Under the pieces are notes generated by a model. It was not told the DNA's origin. It saw nothing but the letters and a program-made list of their open reading frames with translations, and did no database searches. DNA of 64,000 nt, from the NCBI GenBank assembly GCA_028583415.1, contig CM053267.1:49815414-49879413 (forward strand), read 5' to 3'. Source of the stretch: Protea cynaroides (Eukaryota > Streptophyta > Magnoliopsida > Proteales > Proteaceae). The position numbers and the translations under genes were made by a program. Shown here one piece after another: positions 35,307-47,600 of this stretch (positions are counted from its first letter, which is position 1; each line of letters starts with the position of its first letter).

Positions 35307-38300
35307 ATGGTAAGACTACTATTAATGTCTTTTGTATTGGCGATTCAGAGCATTCCTTTTCAGCAGCTGATTGGTGAATTATTTTGTCTTCTGCAGGTGA
35401 AGTTTACAGCAGAGGAGCTTCGCAGGATTATGGACCTGAAACACAACATTCGCAATATGTCTGTGATTGCCCATGTGGATCATGGTACAGATTCTTCTTT
35501 GGTTTACTCTTGGCTATTGTTATCTCTCATGGTTGCCTATGAAACTTCATTTGTTTGGTCAAAGCAACTGTTTAATATTTGTTAGCAGGGCCATGTTCCA
35601 AGGGCATTATGCATCTACCAGAAATCTCATTTTACTTTTGGGAAGAATCCTTGATTTGCTGTGACCTGGTTGGATGATGTGTGCTAATTACTTTGCTAGT
35701 CAGACTCTTATTAAAGAATGTTTCTGTAGTAAAGAATGTTTCTGTGCTTTAAATCCGATCTGCATTTAATGATTTCCGTATCCTTCTAATGGTTTCGCTC
35801 AGATATTCACATCTTCCCAAAGTGGACATTTGCCAATTTTTTGCTTAAAAACTATGCTGTCATGTTCCTTTAAATGCGGTTGAAGAATCTTTGAAAATGT
35901 TTTTGATTTTTAACCCCGCCCTCTCTCTCTCTCTCTCTCTCTCTCCTCTGTGCTTGTGTCTTGCTTGCTTGTTAATTTTATTTAGTTGATGCCATTGTTA
36001 TGACATTGTTTGTTGAACTTGGCAGGGAAGTCTACCCTTACAGATTCTCTTGTGGCGGCTGCTGGAATCATTGCTCAAGAAGTTGCAGGAGATGTTCGGA
36101 TGACTGATACCCGTGCAGATGAGGCAGAGCGGGGAATCACCATCAAGTCTACTGGTATTTCTCTGTACTATGAGATGACAGACGAATCTCTGAAAAGTTT
36201 CAAGGGAGAACGAGTAGGGAACGAGTATCTGATCAACCTGATCGATTCACCTGGGCATGTTGACTTCTCATCTGAGGTCACAGCTGCTCTCCGTATTACT
36301 GATGGTGCACTAGTAGTTGTGGACTGTGTTGAGGGAGTGTGTGTTCAAACTGAGACTGTGCTGCGACAGGCTCTTGGTGAAAGGATTAGGCCTGTATTGA
36401 CTGTAAACAAGATGGACCGATGTTTCCTTGAGCTTCAGGTTGATGGAGAGGAGGCTTATCAGACCTTTCAGAGGGTCATTGAAAATGCGAATGTGATTAT
36501 GGCCACATATGAGGATCCACTTCTTGGGGATGTTCAGGTTTACCCTGAGAAAGGTACTGTTGCCTTTTCTGCTGGTCTGCATGGATGGGCCTTCACTTTG
36601 ACCAATTTTGCCAAGATGTATGCATCCAAGTTTGGTGTAGATGAGTCAAAGATGATGGAGAGGCTCTGGGGTGAGAACTACTTTGACCCTGCAACCAAGA
36701 AGTGGACCAGTAAGAACACTGGGTCACCCACCTGCAAGAGGGGTTTTGTTCAGTTCTGTTATGAACCTATCAAGCAGATTATCAATACTTGCATGAATGA
36801 TCAGAAAGATAAACTATGGCCAATGTTGCAGAAGCTTGGTGTCACCATGAAGTCTGACGAGAAAGATTTGTCTGGGAAGGCTTTGATGAAGCGTGTTATG
36901 CAGACCTGGCTCCCAGCAAGCACTGCACTACTTGAAATGATGATCTTTCACCTTCCATCTCCTTCCAAGGCCCAGAGGTACCGTGTTGAGAACTTGTACG
37001 AGGGTCCTATGGATGATATTTATGCTACTGCAATTAGGAACTGTGATCCTGAGGGACCTCTTATGCTTTATGTGTCCAAAATGATTCCAGCCTCTGACAA
37101 GGGTAGATTTTTTGCTTTTGGTCGTGTTTTTGCTGGCAAGGTCTCTACAGGTTTGAAGGTTAGAATTATGGGACCAAACTTTGTCCCTGGGCAGAAGAAG
37201 GACTTGTATGTTAAAAGTGTGCAGAGAACTGTTATTTGGATGGGAAAGAGGCAAGAATCAGTTGAGGATGTACCTTGTGGTAACACAGTTGCTTTGGTTG
37301 GTCTTGACCAGTTCATTACCAAGAATGCTACGCTGACAAATGAGAAGGAAGTTGATGCTCATCCAATTCGTGCTATGAAGTTCTCTGTCTCACCAGTTGT
37401 GCGTGTGGCTGTACAATGTAAGGTTGCTTCAGATCTTCCAAAACTTGTTGAAGGTCTAAAACGTCTGGCAAAGTCAGATCCTATGGTGGTTTGTATGATA
37501 GAGGAGTCTGGGGAGCACATCATTGCTGGTGCTGGTGAGCTCCACCTTGAGATCTGTTTGAAGGATTTGCAAGAAGACTTCATGGGTGGTGCTGAGATCA
37601 TTAAATCTGATCCGGTTGTTTCTTTCCGTGAGACAGTCCTTGAGAAGTCATGCCGTACTGTGATGAGTAAGTCACCAAACAAGCACAACCGTTTGTACAT
37701 GGAAGCAAGGCCCTTGGAGGAAGGTCTTGCTGAGGCCATTGATGAGGGGCGTATTGGCCCAAGGGATGATCCTAAGGTTCGTTCAAAGATCTTGTCTGAG
37801 GAGTTCGGTTGGGACAAGGATCTTGCGAAGAAGATCTGGTGTTTTGGACCTGAGACCACTGGGCCAAACATGGTTGTTGATATGTGTAAGGGAGTGCAGT
37901 ATCTGAATGAAATCAAGGATTCAGTTGTTGCTGGTTTCCAATGGGCTTCAAAGGAAGGAGCGTTGGCTGAAGAAAATATGAGGGGTATCTGTTTTGAGGT
38001 ATGCGATGTGGTGCTGCATGCTGATGCCATCCACAGAGGAGGTGGTCAAGTCATTCCGACTGCAAGGAGGGTCATCTATGCCTCTCAGATCACTGCCAAA
38101 CCCAGGCTTTTGGAGCCAGTCTACCTGGTTGAGATCCAGGCACCAGAGCAGGCACTAGGTGGTATCTATGGTGTTCTGAACCAGAAGCGTGGCCATGTCT
38201 TTGAGGAAATGCAGAGGCCAGGTACTCCGCTCTACAATATCAAGGCTTATCTCCCTGTCATTGAGTCTTTTGGATTCTCAAGTACACTCAGGGCTGCAAC

Positions 38301-38466
38301 CTCAGGTCAGGCCTTTCCCCAGTGTGTGTTTGATCATTGGGACATGATGTCCTCTGACCCACTGGAGCCTGGATCTCAGGCTTCACAGTTGGTTGCTGAC
38401 ATTAGAAAGAGGAAAGGTTTGAAGGAGCAGATGACCCCACTCTCCGAGTTTGAAGACAAGCTATAA
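35307..38466 (+). CDS. EEF2: Elongation factor 2 (eEF2), three coding exons
   Basis: Cytosolic GTPase that translocates peptidyl-tRNA on the 80S ribosome. Coding exons: 35307-35309 (the ATG alone, donor GTAAGA), 35397-35484, and 36026-38466. Joined, they give 843 residues, the standard plant length. The ATG-only coding exon is also known in plant eEF2 genes. Seen: G1 AHVDHGKST (26-34), phosphorylatable Thr57 in the RMTDTRADE switch region, G3 DSPGH (104-108), G4 NKMD (158-161), and the diphthamide loop with His700 in DAIHRGGGQ. All domains are complete with no frameshift. The ORF opening at 36010 in the preceding intron is not the start. The 3'UTR probably runs to about 38820-38900. Expected to be strongly and constitutively expressed (family knowledge). 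Confidence 0.98.
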
Positions 38467-38899
38467 GCTCATGGACTGTTATTGAGGCAAGTTGAGCTAT
38501 TGATTGGGAGAGAGTATACATATATGAGACTGAGCAGCAGTATTTTTCCCTAGGTACCGTTAAACCCCCAATTTTTCCGTCCCCCCCTTTTTTTTAGTCT
38601 TTAGGTCTCACTCGTGGTTATAAGGGCAGTGATGATTATGTTATTGCATTACCTATTTGCTTTACATTTTGATTCTATTATCCCTGCACTTGATACTGGG
38701 AAAGAATATAATAGGATTGGCTGGATCTTTTATATTTCTCAAGTCATCTTGCTCTCTTATGCTCTCATGCAGATCATATATGGTCTATGTAATTTGATTA
38801 GTATCCAATGACCTTGCAATAGAGCATTATTGTGGATGGTGGTATATAGGATTACCATGTTCTGTTGATTGAAAGAGTTCTGCTACTTACTGTCCACAA

Positions 38900-39805
38900 G
38901 TACAGGCTCGGATATACTAGGGCTAAATTTCACGTAAGATTATGACATTTGAGTTGAGATTTTTGGCTGGGATCTTAGTAGTGAATGGTGATTTTAGGAG
39001 AGAAATCTTTTCTTTTCTCTCTCGTGTTTATGTGGATTGGGGAGGAATAATAGATGTGTTTCTTCTGTTCTCATGCTGTTTAGATCCATTTCTGTTGGTG
39101 TGGTGTAAGAAACATGTATCACATGGTTTTAATATTTGGTAGGCCTATTTGGTTTGGTTTTGGCTATTGTCGATCCCTATCCCAATCCCGATCTGATACC
39201 TGGCTTATTTTTAATTATTTTTTACTCGGTATCGGTCACATTGATATGCCATTGTAGCTGTGTCCGATCTGAATTGGTATTGGAATGATACCGTAGCCGA
39301 TAACTGGAACTAAAACCTTGTTGGTAGCTGCTTTGGCCCTGTGAGTGATTATACAAGTTTGATCTCTTATGATTTGGAATGATAAAAAATTGAAAAATGT
39401 GAAACTGGTTTTTGTAGGTCTCTGGGTGTGGATGAATATTTGAGGGGATGAAATTATTTTCAATTCATTCAGGTTGGTAATCTGGTTTTGTAGGTCTCTG
39501 GGTGTGGATGTTATAAGAAAATAATGATGGGCTGGGTGTGGATGTTATAAGAAAATAATGATGGGGCAAGGGTATGCAACAAATCAATTGCATGTTCTGT
39601 CTTTCTAAATGATTATCAAATAAGTTGTAGATGTAGTAATTACTTTTATTCTTGTCAGGAATCCAAAACTCCATCCTAGGTGGCCCGCGTCAAACCCGAC
39701 CCGATCACTTGATGACTTAGTTGTTCGGGCTTAGGGTTTAAGACAAGACCGGACCGCTGCTCCGAATGAGGGCTTAAACTCTTGTTGTTCTCATGGTTTT
39801 ATTTA
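38900..39805. other. Intergenic, short tandem repeats only
   Basis: No gene seen. A ~35-bp unit containing GGGTGTGGATGTTATAAGAAA is tandemly duplicated at about 39495-39565, with a partial third copy near 39418. Confidence 0.5.
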
Positions 39806-40088
39806 AGGATGTAAATGGATAATTGAAAAAAAAAAATCCAGATCTGATTCGAATTTGCATGTGTTTAGGGGAATTTTAATTCGATCAATCGGATTCGAAT
39901 TCAAATTTGGATAGTTGATGTTGGATTCTTATACGAATTTGGATATCAATCGAACGGACTGGAATATATCTGCTCCATTTAGCCTTAGTGTTAAGATGCA
40001 TATAAATAGGTCTTAGAGTGATAAGACTGCATATAAAGAATTTAGGATTTGTCGCTTATTTTCATAGGTAAGCGATACATTTGTTTTA

Positions 40089-41728
40089 GGGTAAATTACA
40101 CAGACACTCCCTCTACTCGAGTGAAATTACACAGAATTACTCTACTTTTACGAAAGTTACACATAATACCCCTATAACAATACTATCATACAACCTCACC
40201 TCCACCGTTAATTTCACCTTAACGGCAAAGGGTTAATTTTTTTTAAGACGAAAATACTCTTAGTATGTGTAAAATGACTAAAAAGATCTATTGTTTAGTT
40301 TTACGCAACAAAACTCTATTCCTCTTTCTTCTCTTCTCTTCTCCACTTCCGTTTTCTTCTCAGAACGAAATAAACTACTGCAGAGTGCCACATATAACAA
40401 CAACAAAGGTTCTCTGGAACCAAGATGTTCAAAGTTGTTTCCAATTATACTAAATCAATAACTGTATTAAGAACTTCACATGATCAACGAAACAGAACTA
40501 AATCCATTCTTGTATTAAGAACTTCGCATAATCAATGAAACAGAGTTCAGATGAGGGAAAAATAAAGCAAGTAAGAAACCATTAGAAAGAATAGAAAATT
40601 ACTCAGCCAGATCGCCCAACTGCCTCAAAACCCCGACAAGTTCTGCAACGGCGACTCCATCAAGAATAGCCTTCGGATCTTGGCAGTTTGCTACCATGTA
40701 TAGCTCTAGAGCTCCCAGACTATACTCATTCCTCAATCTAAGCCAAGTAAGTGGCATTCTCTCTCTCCTTCGATTCTTACTTCTGGTCAAGATCAACAAA
40801 CAGTCAAGGCGAAGAAAGTTCGAAGCATGTAACTCATGATGAAAACAAATTGCAATAAAAAAAATGGAGAAATGGTGGAAGGAAGTGGGAGATTAGGTGA
40901 TTGGATGTAAGCATGCATTTCTAGTTTTTTCGTTCGATTTGAGATCCAGATTTCTCGAATTTCGGAGATTCTTCTTCAGATCTGCTTTGGTCAATGATCC
41001 AACCTTTTTCCTCTCATCAAATTTTTAATAACGATCTTTTCTTAATTTGGTCAAGATTCAAGTTTTTTTTTATCCAGATTTTCTCAAATCTGATTACATC
41101 AGCAGCTCCAATCAATGGTATCATTAGCTATCTTTGCAAGTATAATGGTTTCCGGATGGTTCGATTCTCTCTCAAGCGGCCTTGGAGTTCTTTTTGAGAT
41201 TGTAGCAATTTTTCTGCTACTCTATTGGCAATGACTCTCCTCCTCCAATCATGACCATCACCAGTGATACCTCTGTATTCTTTGATTAGAATATTTATCC
41301 AGATTTTTATTCGCTTTCCTTACAATTTGAATAACACTGCACCAGCCAAAAGACTTTTAACAGAGGAGATCTAGGAACGAAGATTGTGGGATCCTCCTCT
41401 GACCTCTCATCGCCATTAATGAAATCGCAATTTGACCTTACGAAAAACCTTTTTCCCTTGATGAATCTCAGTCTCTCTTTCCTCTTCCCTTTCTACCAAA
41501 AATTCCAAATTTCCTTCCTCTTTCCTCTTTGAACTCTGATTAACAGGCAGCACAGTGGCTCTCACCTTGATTGAAGACGAAAGATGAAAACGGAAGTGGA
41601 GAAGAACCTGCTGAATCAAATTGGAACTTCCCATTTGAATCCCTTTCTGAAATCCCTTTGAAGCTATTGAATCTACAAATTAATGTCGGAATGTTTGCTG
41701 TTTTTCCCATGATCGATGGGTTTCAGAA

Positions 41729-41804
<76 letters not shown>

Positions 41805-42005
41805 AAATGAAAAGGAGCAAAACAGAAGTAGAAGTTGAAGCGAAGAATGGTAAAAGAAAAAAAAGCGAGAATAAGGGTATTTTTGTCTTAAAAAAAAATT
41901 TACCCTCTCCGTTAAGGAGTGTAGTGGTGGGGGGGGTGATGTTGTATGATATTATTGTTATAGTGGTATACTTTTAATTTCTATTAAAACGGGTGTAATT
42001 TACCC
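40089..42005. mobile_element. Pack-MULE carrying a SCAR/WAVE gene fragment
   Basis: A 1917-bp element beginning GGGTAAATTACAC and ending in the exact complement. The terminal inverted repeats run ~150 bp with mismatches: CATACAACCTCACC near 40190 pairs with sequence near 41940, and the AAGACGAAAATACTC block near 40245 pairs with the complement near 41875. A perfect 9-bp target duplication TTTGTTTTA lies at 40080-40088 and 42006-42014. No transposase is encoded. The interior holds a recognisable SCAR first exon plus leader (minus strand), a (GA)n tract at 41732-41800, and other GC-richer sequence not recognised. A MULE with captured host-gene sequence and no transposase is by definition a Pack-MULE. 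Confidence 0.93.
40603..40757 (-). pseudogene. Captured first exon of a SCAR/WAVE family gene
   Basis: The minus strand reads MPLTWLRLRNEYS, then LGALELYMVANCQDPKAILD, then GVAVAELVGVLRQLGDLAE. This is the SCAR homology domain at the N-terminus of plant SCAR/WAVE proteins, activators of the ARP2/3 actin complex. The exon ends at GCTGA|GTAATT, the exon-1 donor position expected for these genes, followed by intron-like sequence. Upstream (40758-40990) looks like captured 5' leader. The reading frame is open but bears several substitutions, and the later exons are missing. It cannot make a full SCAR protein; a short peptide or antisense effect on the parent gene is possible (inference). Confidence 0.88.
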
Positions 42006-42673
42006 TTTGTTTTAAACTAAGGTTTTCTTTCATTTTCTTTGCAATTTGTATTCTAATTCTATTTCTATATTCAAATTGGATTTATATCCTATTAAAACTG
42101 GAATTTGGATTTATACGTCCAACGGATTTTGGATCAGATTCAAATAAGATAGTCAGTAAACAGATTCGAATTCGTTTAAGTCAGTGCTGCCCGGGGGAGG
42201 GGGGGTCTGTGTAGTAAACAAAATGTCTAGGGGAGGTTTAAGTAATTTTCCCTTGGTTTTCTAGCCAATTTGGAATCATCGATTTTTTGTTTAAATCTGA
42301 AACTGAATCGATTTTCATTATCTAAAACCAAAATGTATGATTTTTAACGACTTATTTCAATTTAGTATTAACACCCTAACATTTGATTACACTTTTTGTT
42401 GAAGCTACAATGAGATTAGCATTTTTCAAGCAACGAGCAACTAGACTTGAATTGTGAATTGTTTTTGAAATTTTCATTTTGATTTAAACTTGAGAGTTGA
42501 GACAGGGAAGGAGAATGAAATTTAGCTGCAGTAGTATCGTGCTAATACCACGTGGGAAATATAAATACGACCAGGATAGATTAGCCCCATGATCAATGCT
42601 AATACAATGTCATATTCCATTTATTTAAGGAAAAAACAATTTTGAAATGGAGGAGTTAAAAAAAAAAGAAAAT

Positions 42674-42746
42674 GCTTTCATTGAGAGTTGAACTCAAGAC
42701 CTCCCGCTTACTAAACGGGTGCTCTAACCAACTGAGCTATGAAAGC
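42674..42746 (-). tRNA. tRNA-Thr (anticodon AGU)
   Basis: The minus strand folds as a 73-nt cloverleaf. The acceptor GCTTTCA pairs with TGAAAGC. The D arm contains the A box TAGCTCAGTTGG. The anticodon arm CCCGT-TTAGTAA-GCGGG gives anticodon AGT. The T arm contains the B box GAGTTCAACTC. No intron; CCA is not encoded, as expected for a nuclear gene. A T-run (complement of 42660-42669) follows within 15 nt as the RNA polymerase III terminator. The sequence matches the usual plant nuclear tRNA-Thr, so it is probably functional. It decodes ACU/ACC after wobble inosine modification. Confidence 0.97.
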
Positions 42747-43190
42747 TTGATGGTGTATAGGCTCTAATATTTAATTTTATTAATAAATTAATCATGATTT
42801 GAAAAGTTTATAATAAGAAATTTGAATGTGAATAAGAGCATGGATATTCTAGCATGAAAAAAGTGGCGCCAAAGAATTTCTTTGGAATTCGTCTTAGACT
42901 CAAGTTTATTATTTTGGACTTTACTCGTTCTGAATCCAGTTCATATGTAATACATATTTAAAATTTTTTTGGCAACACTATGCACACTCGAGAGACCTTA
43001 ATAGTACACCAATAGAGAATAATATTCAGTAATTTTTTTTATTCTACTCACAAGGGGTAATTACAGGGAACAGATTAGCATTTGGTAGCTTATCATAAAA
43101 AAAATATGCTTCCATTATTTATCATACTAACGGCGGCAGCGATTGGATGGTTGCAGTGGCAAACATCGTGTTTTTGCTAAATCAAAAATG

Positions 43191-43421
43191 GGATCCAAAT
43201 CGTCTCATCCCTGTATTTCAGGGAGGAGACGAGGCGACCCCACTGGATGGTCGCCATGTGGGTGTCGGATGAATCCGACCCCTCCGTTCGGGTCGACACT
43301 CTCTTGTCGGCTCGGCTTGTCGGCTCGAACGGAGGAGCCGAATTCATCCGACCCCCACATGGCGACCATCCAGTGGGGTCGTCGCCCCTCCCGAATCTCA
43401 AGGAGGAGACGATTTGGATCC
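43191..43421. mobile_element. Foldback MULE-type MITE, copy 5
   Basis: A 231-bp element with ends GGATCCAAATCGTCTC and its exact complement. The target duplication is TCAAAAAT(G/A) at 43182-43190 and 43422-43430. The interior arms (GGTCGCCATGTGGGTGTCGG against CCGACCCCCACATGGCGACC) are closely complementary. Closest in sequence to copy 3 at 11549. Confidence 0.92.
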
Positions 43422-43439
43422 TCAAAAATATGCAAGAAA

Positions 43440-44770
43440 TGAAAAATAACCTTTTAAAGTAGAATGTTCTTTGTGAGCATAAAAATAGACCAAGTGCTAA
43501 ATGCCATTTTGCTAATAATCTGCTCTGGATGAGTAAGAAATCCATAGAGTCACTTCTAGAGAGTATTACCAAATGCAACCTAAAGACTATAATTTCATAT
43601 AATATTTTATCCACAAACCTGGCCGTGGTACTCAAAGAACCTTTTGGTGTGGCTTGGAGGCTCCATAAGATTATAATTTCCATATAATTATTTTATACAT
43701 ATAATAAGTATATCAACTATAAATAACATATATGACATGTTGCAAGCACCGAATAATATGAATGAAGCAGGCCCAGATGACCAGATCATATAACCGAAAT
43801 AATTGATGCACAAAATTCTAACCCGAACCCCTTAGAAGATCAGCTTTTATCAAGGCCCACAGAGATGACTCAGCCTTCTTCCTTTTCATGGATCTTATTC
43901 TGAAATTGGAAAGTTTATCAAAGATTATTCCATGATTATTTTGGTATATCTTGAATTGCAAGCTAAGGAAATTTAAAGGATTCAACAAACTACAGTTTTT
44001 GAAGGTTTCTACAAATTTCTCAATATCAACAAGGAAGGAGATCTTGCAAGAAATTATATTTTCAGCAACTAGAAGTTGGAGATTATCTTCATATTTTATA
44101 CATAGAATAATTATTTAGCTCGATTGAGGAATATTAACTAAAAAAAATTTCCATCTTATTTTTGGAATTTCTTTTGTACTGAGGAACCAACCATGATAAG
44201 TACTTTGTTTTTGTTTTAGGGCTAAATTTGATGTTTGTTTTAAAATTTCTTGTAATAGGTGAAGAAGATTGGATTTTGATGAATGACTTTCGAGTTTCGC
44301 CTTTCTCTTAAGTCTTGAAGTACTTCACTCCATTTCCAAACCTTGAAAACCTTGAAGACAACACTAAAGTGTTTGTATCGATCATGCCGGCAGAGCACAT
44401 CCCAACCCTCTCTCGATTGTGTAAGAGTTTAGCCATTGATCCCACAGTTAACCAACAAAGGATGATTTTGTTGTCCTGGGGATGTTGGTAATGTTGATTT
44501 CGCTAGCCGAGGATGTTGGTAAGGATGATTTCGTCGGTTGAGGATGTTGGTAAAGGACAAGGATGTTGGTAAGGATGATTTTCCCTATTTGCTTAACGTT
44601 GGAATGATCTTATTGATATGATACAACTTTTGCAGTCATAATCTTGTTTGCTTAGTGGGTGTGCATGCGTGCGTGATCTGCTCGCTTCATGCGACGATCT
44701 TTGAGTGATTTCATTCGCGGTTGCTAGTTGAGGCTCGGTATTATTTCAGAGTAGGAGGGCCCGTAGTCCT
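43440..44770. other. Gene-free AT-rich stretch
   Basis: No gene recognised. At 44480-44580 the phrase GATGTTGGTAA(G/T)GATGATTT recurs three to four times. 43860-44330 looks like decayed retroelement DNA, but no diagnostic motif was found. Confidence 0.3.
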
Positions 44771-44784
44771 GAGTCGGTCAAGAA

Positions 44785-45015
44785 ACCATTCTCCGAACCT
44801 AGGCTCAGCTGGACGCTGAGTTGGCAGTCAGAAAGTAGAGTGAAGTTTTGTAGTTCTAAGATAGTCAAGGAGGATTTCTCCGAATCTGGCGTTACTGGAT
44901 GCCGAGTTGGCAGTCGGAAGTAGAGTGAAGTTTCGTAGTTCATCAAGAAGAATTTCTTCGAACCTGGGCACTACTGGATGCCAAGTTGGCAGTCACAAGT
45001 AGAGTGAAGTTTCTT
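44785..45015. repeat. Three tandem ~80-bp units
   Basis: Each unit carries TTCTCCGAA or TTCTTCGAA, then ACTGGATGCC(G/A)AGTTGGCAGTC and AAGTAGAGTGAAGTTT. Copies begin near 44789, 44874 and 44954. Directly upstream of the LTR element at 45193. Confidence 0.85.
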
Positions 45016-45192
45016 GAGTACTCGAACAAACGCCACGTGTTGCCTTGTGGTTTTAGGTGCACTCATCAACACAAAAAGAGAACTACAAAACTCGAAGACT
45101 CAACCCAATCTTCAACATTGCCATCAGCCAGACGGGGATCAAGAACTATCAAACAAACCGATAACGAGGATGCTCATGGTGTCCCAGGAAAC

Positions 45193-47106
45193 TGTTAGGA
45201 TCAAAGACGCAAACAAACAAGAAGCACACGAAGAATTAACGTGGTTCAACACCCCATCGTGGGATGCCTACGTCCACCAGAGAAAAGAGTGACTTTCTTC
45301 TATTGCCAAGAACAGTCTACAGTATTCTCTACCTGACAGGCCTATCTCATCTGTCAGTCTTATAGCGTTCCAGCTGTCCACTGTCAGAGGAGAATCCTCT
45401 ACAGCCCTTGTAGCCTTACCTAGGTTTTCCCACACAAAGACAATTTATAGAGAAACCTAGAAACCATAATCCCACCACAATTATAAGTTTAACCCCATAT
45501 ATGTAATAGACTCATATCCTAATACAAATACTATCATTATAATTGTGTGGACCCCACAGAATCAAGACACCAACCCAAAAAATCTCCACCTGGCTTGGAT
45601 TCTGCAAATCACCTTAAAGAAAATCCATTGATGTTGATTCTGTAAATCCGTCTCTGCCAAAACGCTACACCCAAACCAGCATAGCCCACACCCCGTCTAG
45701 GTGTCCCGTACAGCTCACCGCCACACGATGTGAAGTGACTTTATCTCTCCCACTGCTGCAGTATCACTGGAAAGATCACCGTCACACACAGTCATCCTGC
45801 AACTCCAGTTGCACCTGGAACCCGAGCCTCTCACCACCGCACCTCCAATGCAGACATTGAGAACCGACTCCTCATCCCAGTCCTCTACAACTCCATTTGC
45901 ACCTGGAACCCAAGTCTATCACCTCTGCATCTCCAATGCAGACTTAGAGATCTGACTTATTGTCCCAATCCGCCAGTACTCCTTTATCCCACGGTGCAAC
46001 ATAAACTGGCCATTATGTGCATCGTATCGGGATTCAATCCCGCCGTCAGATCCGAAACACGATCCAACCAGATCCGCCAAGCCATTGAAAACCATCGCTG
46101 CCACACCTAAGTCAAACTCTGCAAGTCTCGACTCCATGATCCCTGCACATGCGATGATAGGAAGAATCATCTTCCCAACCTGAGATTCCCCTCCATCTCT
46201 TCTTGTCGGCACAAAACTACTATTTGAAGAAACAAAGAGATGCAGAAATTTCACCCAAAGAAACAGAGGCTGCTGTACAGAGCAAATAACTTGACTTATA
46301 AAACTCCAATAAAAAATCTGACCGTACAAATTGACGAACTATGTGTTCATTACCTGCTGTCCAAAAATCAGCCCATTCGGACCACGGATGACTTCCCGAT
46401 CGTCTGCTTGATCACGGCTGCACAAATCACCTTCGCCTAGAAAAACTGCTACTCTCTTTTTCTTTTTCTTATGATGCTAAACCCTATCCCTAATCCGTTT
46501 TTGTCCTATTTAAAAGATTAAATACAAGGCAAAAATGAATGGGCTTAAATGGGCTTGAAACACACAAAGGTTTGGGCCTTTATCCACAAACCCTAATCAT
46601 CATTGTACTAAGTGTTTCCCGTGGAAACCCTTCTCACGGATTCAGTCCTTTTTTTTTTTTTTTCTTCATATTGCGTACCTCCTTTGTTCTTCAAAGAACC
46701 CTAGCTCTGATACCAGTTGTTAGGATCGGAGACGCAAACAAACAAGAAGCACACGAAGAATTAACGTGGTTCAGCACCCCATCGTGGGATGCCTACGTCT
46801 ACCAGGGAAAAGAGTGACTTTCTTCTATTCCCAAGAACAGTCTACAGTATTCTCTACCTGACAGGCCTATCTCATCTGTTAGCCTTACAACATTCCAGCT
46901 CTCCACTGTCAGAGTAGAATCCTCTACAGCCCTTGTAGCTTTACCTAGGTTTTCCCACACAGAGACAATTTATAGGAAAACCTAGAAACCCTAATCCCAC
47001 CACAATTATAAGTTTAACCCTATACATGTAATAGACTCATATCCTAATACAAATACTATCATTATAATTGTGTGGATCCCATAAAATACAAGACACCAAC
47101 TCAATA
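45193..47106 (-). mobile_element. Non-autonomous LTR retrotransposon, 1914 bp
   Basis: LTRs at 45193-45580 and 46718-47106 (about 388 bp, TGTTAGGATC...). The 5-bp target duplication GAAAC lies at 45188-45192 and 47107-47111. On the minus strand, TGGTATCAGAGC (46715-46704) is the tRNA-Met primer site beside the 46718 LTR, and AGGTGGAGATT is the polypurine tract beside 45580. The interior (about 1.1 kb) has ORFs of up to 136 codons, but no gag, protease, integrase or RT motif. Same family as 13888-15027: shared LTR termini and shared interior next to the primer site. Confidence 0.92.
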
Positions 47107-47111
47107 GAAAC

Positions 47112-47600
47112 ATCCCTGTGCAAAAAGGCTGGACAATTTTCCCAATAACACTTACTTTGAGACTGAGCTGCACCCCATGCTAAGCTGTCCACCACGTTCA
47201 CCTCCAGGAAACAGTGGGTAATACACCATTGAATGCTATCGAGGAAAAGAGTAACACACACCCAATCCTGTAATCACTGATCCCCCCCACCCAATCCTGT
47301 AATCATTTTCAAAGAACCGATCTTCAAAGAAGCCCTTCAACAATTCCCCTCGAGTCCAATTCAATCCGTAAAAATAATTTCCAGAACCAGACCTGAATCT
47401 TCTACAATTGAGCATTCTCTCAACCAGTTGTCACGCCAGAAGTCAATTGAGGAGCCATCCCCAATCACCCAGTGAGGCTTCCCACTTCCCAGACATCCCA
47501 TGCCAAAATTTTTTAATCTCTGTCCACACTCCACACCGTCGAAGTTTTTGCATGCCCGACTGGAACGAACCGTCCGGTTTAATTAACATATGAACATTTT
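47112..47600 (-). mobile_element. LINE remnant (zf-RVT and RNase H parts)
   Basis: The minus strand reads HWVIGDGSSIDFWRDNW (near 47460), the hallmark C-terminal LINE RT block. Nearer 47200 it reads CFLEVNVVDSLAWGAAQS, like the end of an RNase H domain (REVNxVADxLA). Intervening stops and frameshifts, and a ~25-bp duplication (CACCCAATCCTGTAATCA, about 47259-47306), show decay. 47600-48340 holds no recognised gene. Confidence 0.65.

Larger units (their letters stand above)
39806..42185. repeat. Older dispersed repeat interrupted by the Pack-MULE
   Basis: Flanks 39806-40088 and 42006-42185 together match, in reverse complement, the uninterrupted segment 58530-59085. Shared blocks include GATGTAAATGGATAAT, TCAATCGGATT, TTAGTGTTAAGATGCATATA, TTTGTTTTAAACTA and TTTGCAATTTGTATTCTAAT. 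Non-coding. Confidence 0.85.

Noticed and set aside
36010..36025. ATG opening the long eEF2 ORF (MLNLAG...)
   Set aside because: It lies in the intron before the acceptor at 36025. The true N-terminus comes from the exons at 35307 and 35397, which restore the standard AHVDHGKST start.
37359..38030. 223-codon minus-strand ORF inside eEF2
   Set aside because: A shadow of the highly constrained eEF2 coding strand. The other minus ORFs at 36310-37322 are the same kind of artefact.
45919..46329. 136-codon ORF as a possible host gene
   Set aside because: It lies wholly within the LTR element at 45193-47106 and shares sequence near the primer site with the shorter sister element.
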